Source: Desulfotignum sp032250905
GTDB lineage: Bacteria; Desulfobacterota; Desulfobacteria; Desulfobacterales; Desulfobacteraceae
Direction: 5' to 3'
Assembly: GCA_032250905.1 (NCBI GenBank)
Contig: JAVVEQ010000005.1
Location: 1 to 64,000, forward strand
Length of the DNA stretch: 64,000 nucleotides
Shown: positions 1 to 10,300 of the stretch, piece after piece
How the letters are laid out: every line of letters starts with the position of its first letter
How positions within the stretch are numbered: the stretch's first letter is position 1
Position numbers and translations under genes: made by a program
The notes under the pieces: model-generated
What the model was told of the DNA's origin: nothing
Databases searched by the model: none
What the model saw: only the letters and a program-made list of their open reading frames with translations

Positions 1-2223
1 TTGAAAAACCTGGTCATCATGACCAGACGGGGTGTGTCCGCTCTGAAAAAAGGTATTGAAGAGACAGAATTATCAATGTCTGTCATTCAAACCCGTCTTA
101 AAACCATCAGCCAGCAGATTGAAAAATACCGGCAGGATCTGGTTTCCACATCGGAAAAGCAGTCCATGCTGATTCAGTTGCTTAGGGAAGCAAAGAACCG
201 GCCTGATCAGGAACAATCGATCCTGAAGGAATACATGGGATATCAAGCGTTACTGGCAAAAAAACATGAATTGATCCAGGCCATACTCGGGGTTTTGTCA
301 AAACAGGAGAAGATCAATAAAGAAGTGTTTGATGCGTTCGTCAATATTCGTGACCGATTGGAATATCTGATTGCGGAAAGCAGTGGGAGCCGTTTGCTCC
401 AGCGGAATGACAATCAGCACAGTATCTGGCGAGCAGAGGTTTTGAAACAGGAGTTGACCCATACCTTGAACGTGGTTTCCAGTTGGCTGAACGGATCGCT
501 GCTCAAGGAGAAATGGTCCCTGATAAAAAGTCAGGCAGCGGTATCTGATGTGATTGTTTTGATGGGACTGATCCTGGCCGCCCTGGCTGTTTTCAGGGGG
601 ATGGCGGTGATCACCCGTCGGCCTTTGTTTACAACACTGGCCCGTCAGCGGATCGGATATCCATTGCTGCTGATCGAGTCCTGTATGCCGCTGTTGATAT
701 GGCTGGGAATCATTTATATATTGTCAAAAATCCGCATCTACCATTTTATACCTGACTTGATTCAGTATTTTCTGTCTTTTCTTCTTGTGGTGCTGCTGAC
801 CCGGATAGCCTTAGTTGCAATCCGCCTGGCGATCAAGGAAGATTCACCGGATGTAATGTCCATTGTAATCAAATGGCTGCCCATTTTTGTCTGGGGTATC
901 CGGATTTTTGCTTTGGTTGCCCTTTTCATATATCGGTTCATATCATTTCAAAGCGCATTTTTGTATCCACTGTTTCTGATATTTGAACTGCTGCTGATTC
1001 TGGGGATATTTTGCTTTTTCAGGGATATCAACGGGATGACAAATCCTCCCCGTTCTGTTCGTATGATCGGACCGTTTGTAAAGGCGGCCGCTGTGGTCGG
1101 GTTGATTGCCGATGCAGCCGGATATACCTATCTGGCTGCTCACTGGTACATTTCCTGGGGGGTTACCATTGTCGTGGCCTGCATCACCCTGTTGCTGATT
1201 TATTCCATCCAGGATGTGGATCAGAAATTCAAACAGGCGGTGGAACCGGAAACCGGCAATACCCATGGCGTATCCTATCCATTTTACTGGATTCTGTCCA
1301 ACGGGATCTATCTGATCATCGGGGTGCTGGTCTTTGTGGCCCTGGTTTTTTCCTGGGGGGTCGGAGATAGTATTTTTCCTTTTCTGGCAAAGATATTCAC
1401 CCGTGATTATACCCTGGGGAAATTACAGTTAAGTCTTTCCAGCCTGATGTTTGCGTTTGTGGTCATTTTGATGACCTATGCCGTTGTCCGGATATGGAAG
1501 CAGGTGATGGCGGAAAAGATTCTGAAGAGAAGCGGGCTTTCCACCGGGGCCAGAGAATCGATCCTCACCTTGAGCGGGTATGTTGTCTGGGCTTTGGGCA
1601 TTCTGCTCAGTCTCACGGCCTTCGGGTTGAATACTACCTCTCTGGCCGTGGTGTTCGGTGCCCTGAGTATCGGGCTCGGGTTCGGGCTCCAGAATATTTT
1701 CAACAATTTCATCAGCGGGTTGATCCTGTTGTTTGAACGGCCCATCCAGGTGGGGGATGTGGTGGAAGTCGGTGGGACCTGGGGGGAGGTATTGAAGATC
1801 AATGTCCGGTCCACCCTGGTCCAGACCTACGACAACTCCACTTTGATCATTCCCAATTCCGAGTTCATCAGTTCCCGGGTCACCAACTGGAGTCATAAGG
1901 ATCCTTATATCCGGCGGGATTTGATGGTGGGGGTGGCCTATGGTTCGGACACCGCTCTGGTGGAACGCCTTCTAATGAAGGCGGCGGACCACGTGAAAGA
2001 AGTGGTGCAATATCCCAAAAAGCCGGTGGTCCAGTTCATCGATTTCGGTCAAAGTTCACTGGATTTCAGGCTTCGTTTCTGGTCCACCATCAATGATTTT
2101 CTCACGGCGGAAACCCGGTTGCGGTTTGAGATCGACCGGCTGTTCAGGGAACACGATGTCGTGATACCTTTCCCGCAGCGGGATATTCACTTGATACATC
2201 CGGCAGCAGAAGAAACTGGTTGA
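1..2223 (+). CDS. MscS-family mechanosensitive channel, 5' end outside window
   Basis: Small-conductance mechanosensitive ion channel that would release solutes on hypo-osmotic shock. At least 740 residues are visible. The first ~180 are Gln/Lys/Glu-rich and coiled-coil-like, as in the periplasmic extension of large MscS paralogues (MscK/YbiO type). Many membrane segments follow from about residue 185. The pore helix motif GLGFGLQNIFNNFISG is at about 557-572, directly followed by the MscS beta domain (LLFERPIQVGDVVEV) and the C-terminal vestibule. Reading is open from base 1 (TTG), with no signal peptide or ribosome site, so the true start almost certainly lies upstream. It is convergent with the patatin gene, 27 bases away. 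Family is certain; gating and substrate are not known. Confidence 0.93.
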   Translation: MKNLVIMTRRGVSALKKGIEETELSMSVIQTRLKTISQQIEKYRQDLVSTSEKQSMLIQLLREAKNRPDQEQSILKEYMGYQALLAKKHELIQAILGVLSKQEKINKEVFDAFVNIRDRLEYLIAESSGSRLLQRNDNQHSIWRAEVLKQELTHTLNVVSSWLNGSLLKEKWSLIKSQAAVSDVIVLMGLILAALAVFRGMAVITRRPLFTTLARQRIGYPLLLIESCMPLLIWLGIIYILSKIRIYHFIPDLIQYFLSFLLVVLLTRIALVAIRLAIKEDSPDVMSIVIKWLPIFVWGIRIFALVALFIYRFISFQSAFLYPLFLIFELLLILGIFCFFRDINGMTNPPRSVRMIGPFVKAAAVVGLIADAAGYTYLAAHWYISWGVTIVVACITLLLIYSIQDVDQKFKQAVEPETGNTHGVSYPFYWILSNGIYLIIGVLVFVALVFSWGVGDSIFPFLAKIFTRDYTLGKLQLSLSSLMFAFVVILMTYAVVRIWKQVMAEKILKRSGLSTGARESILTLSGYVVWALGILLSLTAFGLNTTSLAVVFGALSIGLGFGLQNIFNNFISGLILLFERPIQVGDVVEVGGTWGEVLKINVRSTLVQTYDNSTLIIPNSEFISSRVTNWSHKDPYIRRDLMVGVAYGSDTALVERLLMKAADHVKEVVQYPKKPVVQFIDFGQSSLDFRLRFWSTINDFLTAETRLRFEIDRLFREHDVVIPFPQRDIHLIHPAAEETG

Positions 2224-2250
2224 AACATGACAGGTAATACGCGACAGGGC

Positions 2251-3474
2251 TCAATCAACGGGTTGCGATCGGGTTATCCATTGGTAACCGCTGATGGATT
2301 CGTTATAGCCGAGCTTGAACAATTGTTTCATGTAATCTTTATCAAAGCTCTCTTTTGGTTGTGCAGTGAAAGTTTCCGGAATAAACGCAAGATTAAATTC
2401 TACCCCGTCTCGCTGGGTAAGAAAATAAATCCTAGCAATATCTCCGATCCCTTGTGTACGAATAAGAGATGACAGAGAACGAGCCATTATCGGAATAATA
2501 CGGCGGTCAATGGATTTGAAGCCCGGAGCGGTATGAGAATTGCGAATGAGATATAACCGGGCTTTTCCAGGCACTTTCAGTTTGTCTGTCACCCGTTTCC
2601 AGTTCAACCCGGCCGGATAAAGGAATACCTGGGAAGTGACACCGCCATCGACATGGATCTCCTGGAATTTGCGGTTGCATGATTCGACATTAATGCTGAC
2701 CGGTGGAAACAGTCCCGGAATCGATGCAGATGCAAGGATTATATCGCGTATAAGATCAAGCGCCTGGGGAGCACCGCTTGCAGCTATCCGGGTGATATCC
2801 CAGGTCACGGGTCGGGCCGCATCAATATTGGTGGTGCTGATTAACAGCGAGCGCCCACGCCGTTGTTCATTTGACAGTTCTTCAATCAAATGATCATTGA
2901 TATAATGGGCGATCAGCTGGCGAAGAGGACGTGTACTCATCAATGAATCATTGCGGATAATTTCGAACAGTCCCCGCCGTTCAATCAGGTCATCCGTTGA
3001 GAGCCCGGTATAGACATGTTCCAGCACCGGGTCGTATTTAGGGCCGAGGAATACAAAAGGGGCAATCAGTGCACCGGTGCTGATACCGGTAACCATTGTA
3101 AATTCGGGTCGGTCGCCACGTTTGGACCATCCCACCAGCAATCCCGCACCATAGGCACCGTTTGCTCCTCCCCCGGATAATGCCAGATAGTTGTGCGGTG
3201 TTCCGAAAATGGCAGGATAGTCACGCTTGATTTCAGCGACAGAACTCTCAAACCATCGCTCGACCCCTTGTGGTGGCTGGTCTCCCCAATACCTGGCACC
3301 GGGTATCCCTGGAATAAACGCATTTTCCTGACAGTCCCGGGTAATTGGATTCACCCTGTAAGGTGCTACACTGCAGCCCGCTATCGCAATTGTGATAATA
3401 AAAAGAATGAAAGGCAAGACATTTTTTTGGGCACTGCGCGATAGAAAATTGATTTTTGGTAAACAAAGCATCAC
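2251..3474 (-). CDS. Patatin-like phospholipase, predicted lipoprotein
   Basis: Putative serine acyl-hydrolase (patatin family) acting on membrane lipids. The 407-residue product has an N-terminal hydrophobic stretch ending in the lipobox AIAGC (Cys34), so it is probably a lipoprotein. The glycine-rich oxyanion segment SGGGANGAYGAG is at about 100-111. The nucleophile elbow GISTG (Ser132) and the DGG motif (Asp276) complete the Ser-Asp dyad, so the enzyme looks catalytically intact. An unusual 34-base palindrome lies 33 bases upstream of its start. Substrate is unknown; lysophospholipase or outer-membrane lipid turnover are guesses. Confidence 0.88.
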   Translation of the reverse strand: MMLCLPKINFLSRSAQKNVLPFILFIITIAIAGCSVAPYRVNPITRDCQENAFIPGIPGARYWGDQPPQGVERWFESSVAEIKRDYPAIFGTPHNYLALSGGGANGAYGAGLLVGWSKRGDRPEFTMVTGISTGALIAPFVFLGPKYDPVLEHVYTGLSTDDLIERRGLFEIIRNDSLMSTRPLRQLIAHYINDHLIEELSNEQRRGRSLLISTTNIDAARPVTWDITRIAASGAPQALDLIRDIILASASIPGLFPPVSINVESCNRKFQEIHVDGGVTSQVFLYPAGLNWKRVTDKLKVPGKARLYLIRNSHTAPGFKSIDRRIIPIMARSLSSLIRTQGIGDIARIYFLTQRDGVEFNLAFIPETFTAQPKESFDKDYMKQLFKLGYNESISGYQWITRSQPVD

Positions 3475-3795
3475 AAATTTCTAAAGCCCTTAATATGATT
3501 CCTTGATTGATACAAGCGCAACATGTTGTGCTTGTATCAATGAGCGGCAATTTTAGTCAAGAGAAAAATGAGGTCCGGAAACTCCGACCAATGCTTGATT
3601 TTCCGGCTTTTCCATACAATGGCACATGGGGTTTCCATGGAAATTGGGGTGTGTGGATTTGAATATCGCTCCGGAATCGCACCGGTAAACACCGGAAAGA
3701 AGGTTTCATGATCCTGAAGAAACAGGTTGACAGATGTCAGGAAAGGTGGTGAATACCTATGAAAAGGCATAAAATCCAAACAGGATGTCTACGGT
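3475..3795. other. Intergenic region between divergent patatin and efflux operons
   Basis: These 321 bases separate two divergent transcription units and should hold both promoters. I see a near-perfect 34-base palindrome at 3507-3540 (listed separately) and a 12-base palindrome TTTCCATGGAAA at 3632-3643 flanked by G4 runs. I found no convincing -35/-10 pair and no coding potential that looks real. Confidence 0.6.
3507..3540. promoter_or_regulatory. 34-base near-perfect palindrome upstream of patatin gene
   Basis: Arms TTGATACAAG (3507-3516) and CTTGTATCAA (3531-3540) are exact inverted copies. The intervening 14 bases continue the dyad with only one G/T mismatch, so the whole element is self-complementary without a real loop. 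There is no T-tract, which argues against a terminator. A large operator or a cruciform-type protein site is more likely. Confidence 0.5.
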
Positions 3796-6156
3796 ATGAA
3801 ATTCATTGTTAACTTGTTCGTGGTGATGGCCGGGCTGCTTTTTTTTCTGCCGGCAGCGGTGCCGGCCATGCCTAAAGTTGCGATCGTCGCAGAATCCACT
3901 GAAACCACCGTTTATCAGAAGATGGTGATGGACGAAATCATCACCCTGATGGCGGGCCGTGGTGGTGTGGCGTTTGTTGAAAAAGCGGTGGACCCCAATG
4001 ACCCAGACAAGGGGGTAGCGCTTCTTTCCATGCTGATGGCAGACAAATCCATTGACTGTGTCATCGGCATGGGGGTCCTGGTATCGGATATGCTCATCCG
4101 GATGAGACAGTATCCCGGGCCTGCGGTCGCCGCCGTGGTGGTGGACCGGAAGCTACAGGGGCTTCCCATGACTTTCGAAGGCACCAGCGGCATCATAAAT
4201 TTCAATTACATCCAGTCCGGCTTTGATGTGAAAAAGGACCTTGAGACCTTTCAAACACTGTATGCTTTCCGCCATCTGGCAGTAGTGCTTCCTGTCATCA
4301 AACCCGCCATGTTTCACACCTTGTACAGCTATTTCGGCAGGGTCGTGCAGCAGGTGTCACCAAATGCGGCCTTTTCCCTGGTTGAAATCGATTTGGAATC
4401 GGTCACCGGCGGAATTCCGGAAATCCCGGAGGATGTGGATGCCGTGTACCTGCTTCCCCTGTTTTCCGGAAAAGAGCCTCTCCAGATAATACCGGTCATA
4501 CAGGCGGTCAATCAGAGAAAACTGCCGTCGTTCGCCATGATGGGAGAAACACACGTCCGCATGGGGGCCATGGCCTCGATAGCACCGGGACGCAATCTGG
4601 ACATCATGGCCCGGCGGGTGGCCATCAACGTGCTGGATATTCTGGAAGGCCGGGATGCCGGCACGCTGCCGGTATCGGCAGCAGCATATACGGATAATTT
4701 CGTGATCAATATAGAGACCCTTCAGGCCATCGATTATTATCCGGGCTGGAACGCCATGACGGATGCCCGGCTGCTGAACCTTGACAAGCTTCACCAGGGC
4801 ATGTCCCTGCAACTCAAGGAGGTGATCCTGGAGGCCCTGGAACGGAACCTGGATCTGCTGACGGCCCGGACCGATGTCCGCATCCAGGAGGCGGAAGCAG
4901 GCAAGGCAAAGGGAGCGTTGCTTCCCCAGGTCACCCTTTCGGCAGGGATGACGCACATCGATGAAAACCGGGTGAACAACACATTGAACTATCCGGCCCG
5001 GACCACCCTGACCGGGTCCGCAGGTCTGAGCCAGGCCGTTTTTTCCGATGATCTGCTGGCCAACCATGCGATCCAGACGATTCTGACAGAATCAGTGCAG
5101 TTCCAGGAAAAGGCGGTGCTGCTGGACACGGTCGTGACAGCGGCCTATGCGTATATTGACCTGCTCTTTGCCATGAGCAATCAGGCTATCCAGAACAGCA
5201 ACCTGGAATCGACCCGCAAGAACCTTGAAATTGCCCGGAACAAGTCTGCCCTGGGTGCGGTGGACGCTTCAGAGGTCAGCCGGTGGGAAAGTGAAAAAGC
5301 GGCCAACCAGATCCGTCTGAACGATGCATACCGGGATCTTCAGCTGGCCAGGATGCGTCTTAACCAGGTGCTGGACCGCCCCATTACCCGACGGTTCTCC
5401 CTGTCGGATATCGGGCCGGTCAAAGGCATTGAATTGATGATCACCGACCCGGATGTGTACCGGCTGCTGGAAAATATCAAACAGGCCCGGCGGTTCAGCG
5501 ATTTTCTGATTGACGAGGCGGACCGGAACATGCCGGAACTCAAGCAGATACGGGAACATATCCGTTCCCAAAACCGTCAGGTGTTGAATCGGAAACGGGC
5601 CCTGATTCTGCCGGATATCGTTCTGCAGGGATCGCTGGACAAGATCCTGGATGAGCATGATGCCCGGCAGACGACCCCGTCCGATCTCGACCACCCCTGG
5701 TCGGTCTCTTTGATGGCCTCCTGGCCTGTTTTCACCGGCGGGGCGCTTAAAAAAGACCTGGCCCAGAGCCGTTACCAGCTCCAGCGCCTGCTTCTGGAGG
5801 AAAGAAACCTGAAAAATCAGATCCACCTCAATGTGCGGTCCAGCCTGGAAACCGCGGCGGTATCGGCCCGGGGGATATCTCTGGCAGACAAACGGCTGGC
5901 GGCTGCCCGGAAAAGTTATGACATCGTGCAGGCCGGATATGCGCAAGGCAGAAACTCGGTGACAGATCTCATCGATGCCCAGAATGCCAGGGTCAGCAGT
6001 GAACGGGACGCGGCATCGGCAAAATACCAGTTTGTCATTGACTTCCTGGAAATGGAGCGGGCCACCGGCCGGTTTTATTTTCTGGAATCCCCCCAGGAAA
6101 AACAGGCCTTTCTTCACCGCCTGAAAGCCCATCTGGAAACAACCCCGTACCACTGA
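3796..6156 (+). CDS. TolC-family outer-membrane efflux protein fused to N-terminal ABC substrate-binding-like domain
   Basis: Outer-membrane channel component of the RND pump encoded downstream. The 786-residue protein starts with a signal peptide (to about residue 24, AVPAM). Residues ~25-330 resemble a periplasmic substrate-binding fold of the ABC_sub_bind type (two Rossmann-like halves, for example DCVIGMGVLVSDMLIRM and DAVYLLPLFSGKEPLQIIP). Residues ~345-786 are a TolC-like domain of two long alpha-helical repeats (LKEVILEALERNLDLLTAR, then the C-terminal AAARKSYDIVQAGYAQGRNS). An ordinary TolC is about 450-500 residues, so the extra ~320 at the N-terminus are a genuine added domain. It is followed 14 bases later by the membrane-fusion gene. 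The substrate-binding part might sense or capture the efflux substrate; this is inference. Confidence 0.85.
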   Translation: MKFIVNLFVVMAGLLFFLPAAVPAMPKVAIVAESTETTVYQKMVMDEIITLMAGRGGVAFVEKAVDPNDPDKGVALLSMLMADKSIDCVIGMGVLVSDMLIRMRQYPGPAVAAVVVDRKLQGLPMTFEGTSGIINFNYIQSGFDVKKDLETFQTLYAFRHLAVVLPVIKPAMFHTLYSYFGRVVQQVSPNAAFSLVEIDLESVTGGIPEIPEDVDAVYLLPLFSGKEPLQIIPVIQAVNQRKLPSFAMMGETHVRMGAMASIAPGRNLDIMARRVAINVLDILEGRDAGTLPVSAAAYTDNFVINIETLQAIDYYPGWNAMTDARLLNLDKLHQGMSLQLKEVILEALERNLDLLTARTDVRIQEAEAGKAKGALLPQVTLSAGMTHIDENRVNNTLNYPARTTLTGSAGLSQAVFSDDLLANHAIQTILTESVQFQEKAVLLDTVVTAAYAYIDLLFAMSNQAIQNSNLESTRKNLEIARNKSALGAVDASEVSRWESEKAANQIRLNDAYRDLQLARMRLNQVLDRPITRRFSLSDIGPVKGIELMITDPDVYRLLENIKQARRFSDFLIDEADRNMPELKQIREHIRSQNRQVLNRKRALILPDIVLQGSLDKILDEHDARQTTPSDLDHPWSVSLMASWPVFTGGALKKDLAQSRYQLQRLLLEERNLKNQIHLNVRSSLETAAVSARGISLADKRLAAARKSYDIVQAGYAQGRNSVTDLIDAQNARVSSERDAASAKYQFVIDFLEMERATGRFYFLESPQEKQAFLHRLKAHLETTPYH

Positions 6157-6170
6157 CACAGGATGAATTC

Positions 6171-7322
6171 ATGAAACCGATATTTTTGATTTTTCTGACC
6201 TGCATAAGCCTGATATTTTCCGGATGCGGCCGGGATGATACGGCAGATTCCGACGGACAAGCGCCTGTCCGACCGGTCCGCTATACCCAGATGACACCTG
6301 TGACCCAGGTCCTGAACCCAACCTTCAGCGGGACTGCCGTTGCAGACCGCCAGGCAGTGCTCAGCTTCAAAGTGGCCGGTACCGTCAACACTATTCCCGT
6401 GAAAGTGGGGGAACGCGTCACCGCCGGTACCCTGCTGGCCCACCTGGATGAGACGGACCTGCAGATCGACCTGGAATCGGCCCGGTCCGGCCTCAAAAGT
6501 GCTGAGGCGGATGCAAAATCCGCCCAGGCCAGTGTCTACACCACCCGGTCGAATTATGACCGGATCCAGAAGCTGTATGAAAATGACAGTGTTTCCCTGA
6601 GCGAATTTGAGCAGGCACGGGGCAATTATGATACGGCCAGAGCCCAGCTCCAGGCGGCAGAATCCAAGATAGCCACCCAGAAAAGCAAACTGGCCGCCGC
6701 CGGCAATCAGCTCCGGTACACCCGTCTGTCAGCCCCATTTGACGGTATCATCAACAGCATCGTGGTACAGGAAAATGAGGAGGTGACACCGGGTACGCCG
6801 ATTCTCACGCTCAACAGCCTGGGAAAACTGGAGGTGCAGGTGGATGTCTCAGATCTTTACATCGCGGGTATCAAAGCGGAAATGCCTTGCCGGATAACCT
6901 TTCCGGCCCTGGATCATGAAAGTTTTCCAGGCCGGGTTACCGAGGTGTCCTACGGCACATCGGATACTCCCACCTATCCGGTCACGGTCAGTGTCCTGTC
7001 CGACGATGAGCGGCTGCGTCCGGGCATGGCCGCCGAAGTCCGGTTTGATTTCGGCGAAAATCTCGAGCAGACCGGTCTTTATGTCCCGCCTGACGGGGTG
7101 GGTGAAGATCCGGGCGGGCCGTTTGTGTTTGTGATCGAGAAAACAACCGGGGATCGCGGGATCATCCGGAAGCGGGGGGTCGATATCGGTCCCCTGACAG
7201 AAAAGGGCTTTCTGGTGACCGGCGGACTGTCCCCCGGAGAGCTGGTGGTCACTGCCGGGCTTCAACTGCTCATGGACGGCATGACGGTCAGACTCCCGGA
7301 TGACCCGGTCAATCAATGGTGA
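6171..7322 (+). CDS. RND efflux periplasmic adaptor (membrane fusion protein)
   Basis: AcrA/HlyD-type adaptor bridging the inner-membrane pump and the TolC-like channel. The 383-residue protein has a lipoprotein signal (ISLIFSGCG, Cys19), so it is probably anchored to the inner membrane. It shows the split barrel-sandwich/lipoyl halves (LSFKVAGTVNTIPVKVGERV at about 64-83 and YTRLSAPFDGIINSIVVQ near 183-200) around an alpha-hairpin of about 90 residues rich in Ala/Gln/Ser. Beta-barrel and membrane-proximal domains follow. It lies in an operon between the TolC fusion and the pump, overlapping or abutting the pump start. Confidence 0.93.
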   Translation: MKPIFLIFLTCISLIFSGCGRDDTADSDGQAPVRPVRYTQMTPVTQVLNPTFSGTAVADRQAVLSFKVAGTVNTIPVKVGERVTAGTLLAHLDETDLQIDLESARSGLKSAEADAKSAQASVYTTRSNYDRIQKLYENDSVSLSEFEQARGNYDTARAQLQAAESKIATQKSKLAAAGNQLRYTRLSAPFDGIINSIVVQENEEVTPGTPILTLNSLGKLEVQVDVSDLYIAGIKAEMPCRITFPALDHESFPGRVTEVSYGTSDTPTYPVTVSVLSDDERLRPGMAAEVRFDFGENLEQTGLYVPPDGVGEDPGGPFVFVIEKTTGDRGIIRKRGVDIGPLTEKGFLVTGGLSPGELVVTAGLQLLMDGMTVRLPDDPVNQW

Positions 7323-7330
7323 CGCATCCC

Positions 7331-10300
7331 ATGAATCTGACCGCATTTGCCATCAACAAAAACCGGATTTCTCTGAGCCTTCTGGTGATTGTGGTGCTGC
7401 TGGGCATCTCAATGTACCGGGATCTGCCCAGGGACAGCATGCCCCCCTATGTAGTGCGGGTGGCCACCATCGTCACCAGTTTTCCCGGGGCCAACCCCCA
7501 GCGGGTGGAGTTGCTGGTGAGCAAGAACATCGAAGAGGTGGTCCAGGAAATCCCGGAGGTCAAAACCGTCACCTCCCAGTCCAGGACCGGGCTTTCCGTG
7601 GTCACGGTCATCTTGAAGGATGAGGTGGAAAAACAGTCGCTTCAGGATATCTGGGATGAGCTGCGGCGGAATCTTCAGGGCATGACCACTCTGCCTGAAG
7701 GAATTGCACCTGTGCTGAAGGATGATGATGTGGGCGTGGTTTACGGGATTATCCTGGGGCTGGTATCGGATGGCTTCGACTATGACCAGATGGAGGATGT
7801 GGCCCGGCGGATCAGAGATGATCTCATCGCGCTGCCGGATTCAGCCAAAGTGGTTCTGGGCGGGGTCCAGGAACAGCAGGTGGTGGTGGAATTCGACCCG
7901 GCCAGGCTCAGTGAATACGGCCTGACCGTGGGCAAGCTCAAACAGATCATCAAGGAAACCAATATCCTCAATCCAGGCGGGGAGATCAATGTGGGGGACA
8001 AGCGCCTCATTCTTGAACCCTCCGGCAACTATGACAGTATCGAGGCGTTGAAAAAGACGATCATCCCGGTGGGAGACGGCGGCGGGGTGATGTATCTGGA
8101 TGCCATCACCCAGATCCGGAAAACCTACAAAACCCCGCCAGCCGATCTGGTCCGGGTCAATGGACGGCCGGCGATCTCACTGGCCATTTCCCTGAAGGAA
8201 GCTGCCAATATCATCTCCCTGGGTCAGATGGTGGATGAAAAAATTTCTGATTACAACCGCCGCCTGCCCTGGGGGCTGGAAGTGATCCGCCTGGCATCCC
8301 TGGACACCTATGTCCAGAAATCCATTGACGATTTCATCGGCAACCTGATCCAGAGTATTGTGATTGTCATGGCTGTGATGCTGGTGTTCCTCGGCCTGCG
8401 GACCGGGCTGGTGGTGGCCGGCCTGATTCCCCTGGTCACGGTGATGACCCTGCTGCTCATGGGGGGCATCCAGATGGGGCTCAACCAGGTGACCCTGGCC
8501 GCCCTGATCATGGCTTTGGGCATGATGGTGGACAATGGAATTGTCGTATCGGAATCCTTTATCGTGAAGCTGACAGCCGGGAAAGACCGGATGGCGGCGG
8601 CAATGGAAACCTGCCGGGAACTGATGGTCCCGTTGCTGATTTCCACCCTGACGACCTCGGCGGCCTTTCTGGCCTTTTACCTGGCGGAATCCGCCATGGG
8701 AGATATCATGGGACCGCTGTTCGTGGTCATCTCCTTTGCACTGATATCCTCGTGGCTCATGAGCTTGACCATCATCCCGCTGCTGGCCTTCCATGTGGTC
8801 AAACCGAAGAAACAGAAAGCGGCCAGGGCTTCAGTTTTCGACAAACTCAACAAATGGTACATTTTTATCCTGGAACGGGTCCTCAAACGAAAGATTCTGT
8901 TTGTCGGGGTCATGCTGGCCCTGTTTTTGATCTCCCTGGCAGGGTTCATGCTGGTGCCGTTTATTTTTGTGCCGGACAGCGACCGGAACCTGATTACCAT
9001 GGATATCAATCTGCCTCTGGGCACCCGGATTGAAAAAACGGTGGAAGTGGTCCGGGCCATCGAGGAACATATCACGTCGGATCTCAAAACCGGCCAGGAA
9101 AGACCGGCCGGCATCACGGACTGGTCCTCCTTCATCGGAGAAGGACCCCAGTCCTATGACCTGGGGTATTCTCCGGATGAGCCCAATGCCGGCTATGCCC
9201 ACCTGCTGATCAATACCAGCAGCGGACAGGACAATGCCTGGATTATAAGGGAGCTGGATGATTTCTGTTTCAACACGTTTGCCGATGCCGATATCAAAGT
9301 CTCCCTCCTGGGCCAGGGCGGCGGGGGCACGCCGGTGGAAATCCGGATTCTGGGACCCGACCAGGATGAGCTCTACGCGCTTGCCAATGAGACACGGAAT
9401 GCGCTGGGAAATATCGCCGGTACCAAGAACATCATGGATGACTGGGGTCCCCGGCTGCTCAAGTTCGTCATCAACATCGATCCAGGCAATGCCAGAAAGG
9501 CCGGGATGACCCATGAGGATATCGCCGTGAGTCTCCAGACCGGATTGTCAGGTGTGTCGGCCGGTACCTTCCGGGAAGGCCAGGACAGCCTGTCCATTGT
9601 GATGAGAAGTCGACAGTTCAGCACCCGTACCCTCCAGGACCTGGAAAACACCAATGTGTTTGTCCAGTCCACGGGCAAGGCCGTCCCCTTGAGCCAGGTG
9701 GCCCGGATTGTTCCCCAGTGGGATTACGCAAGGGTCATGCATTATGACCTTTCCCGGAGTATCACCGTCACCAGCGAATTGAAACCGGGGACCACCGCCA
9801 GTGAAGTCACTTCGGAAATCCGGTCATGGCTGGACGCTCACGCCGGAGACTGGCCCCCGGGCTATCGCTATGAACTGGGCGGGGATGCGGAAAATACCCG
9901 GGAGAACATGGCTGCGGTGATCCGGTACCTGCCCCTGTCCGGGTGCATTATCCTTTTACTGCTGATTGTCCAGTTCAATTCCATTCGCAAGACCCTCATG
10001 GTGCTGGCCACCGTCCCGCTGGGCATCACCGGCGTGGTGATCGGCCTGATGGTGTTCAGGTCCTATTTCGGATTCATGGCGTTTCTGGGCGTGATCTCCC
10101 TGGCCGGCATTGTCATCAACAATGTTATTGTACTCATCGACCGGATTGAGATCGAACGCAATGAATCGAACCGGCCCATGGCCGTGGCCGTGGTGGAAGC
10201 CTGCCGGCAGCGGTTCAGGCCCATCCTGCTGACCACGCTGACCACGACCCTGGGCCTGATTCCTCTGTACCTGGGCGGCGGCAACATGTGGCAGCCCATG

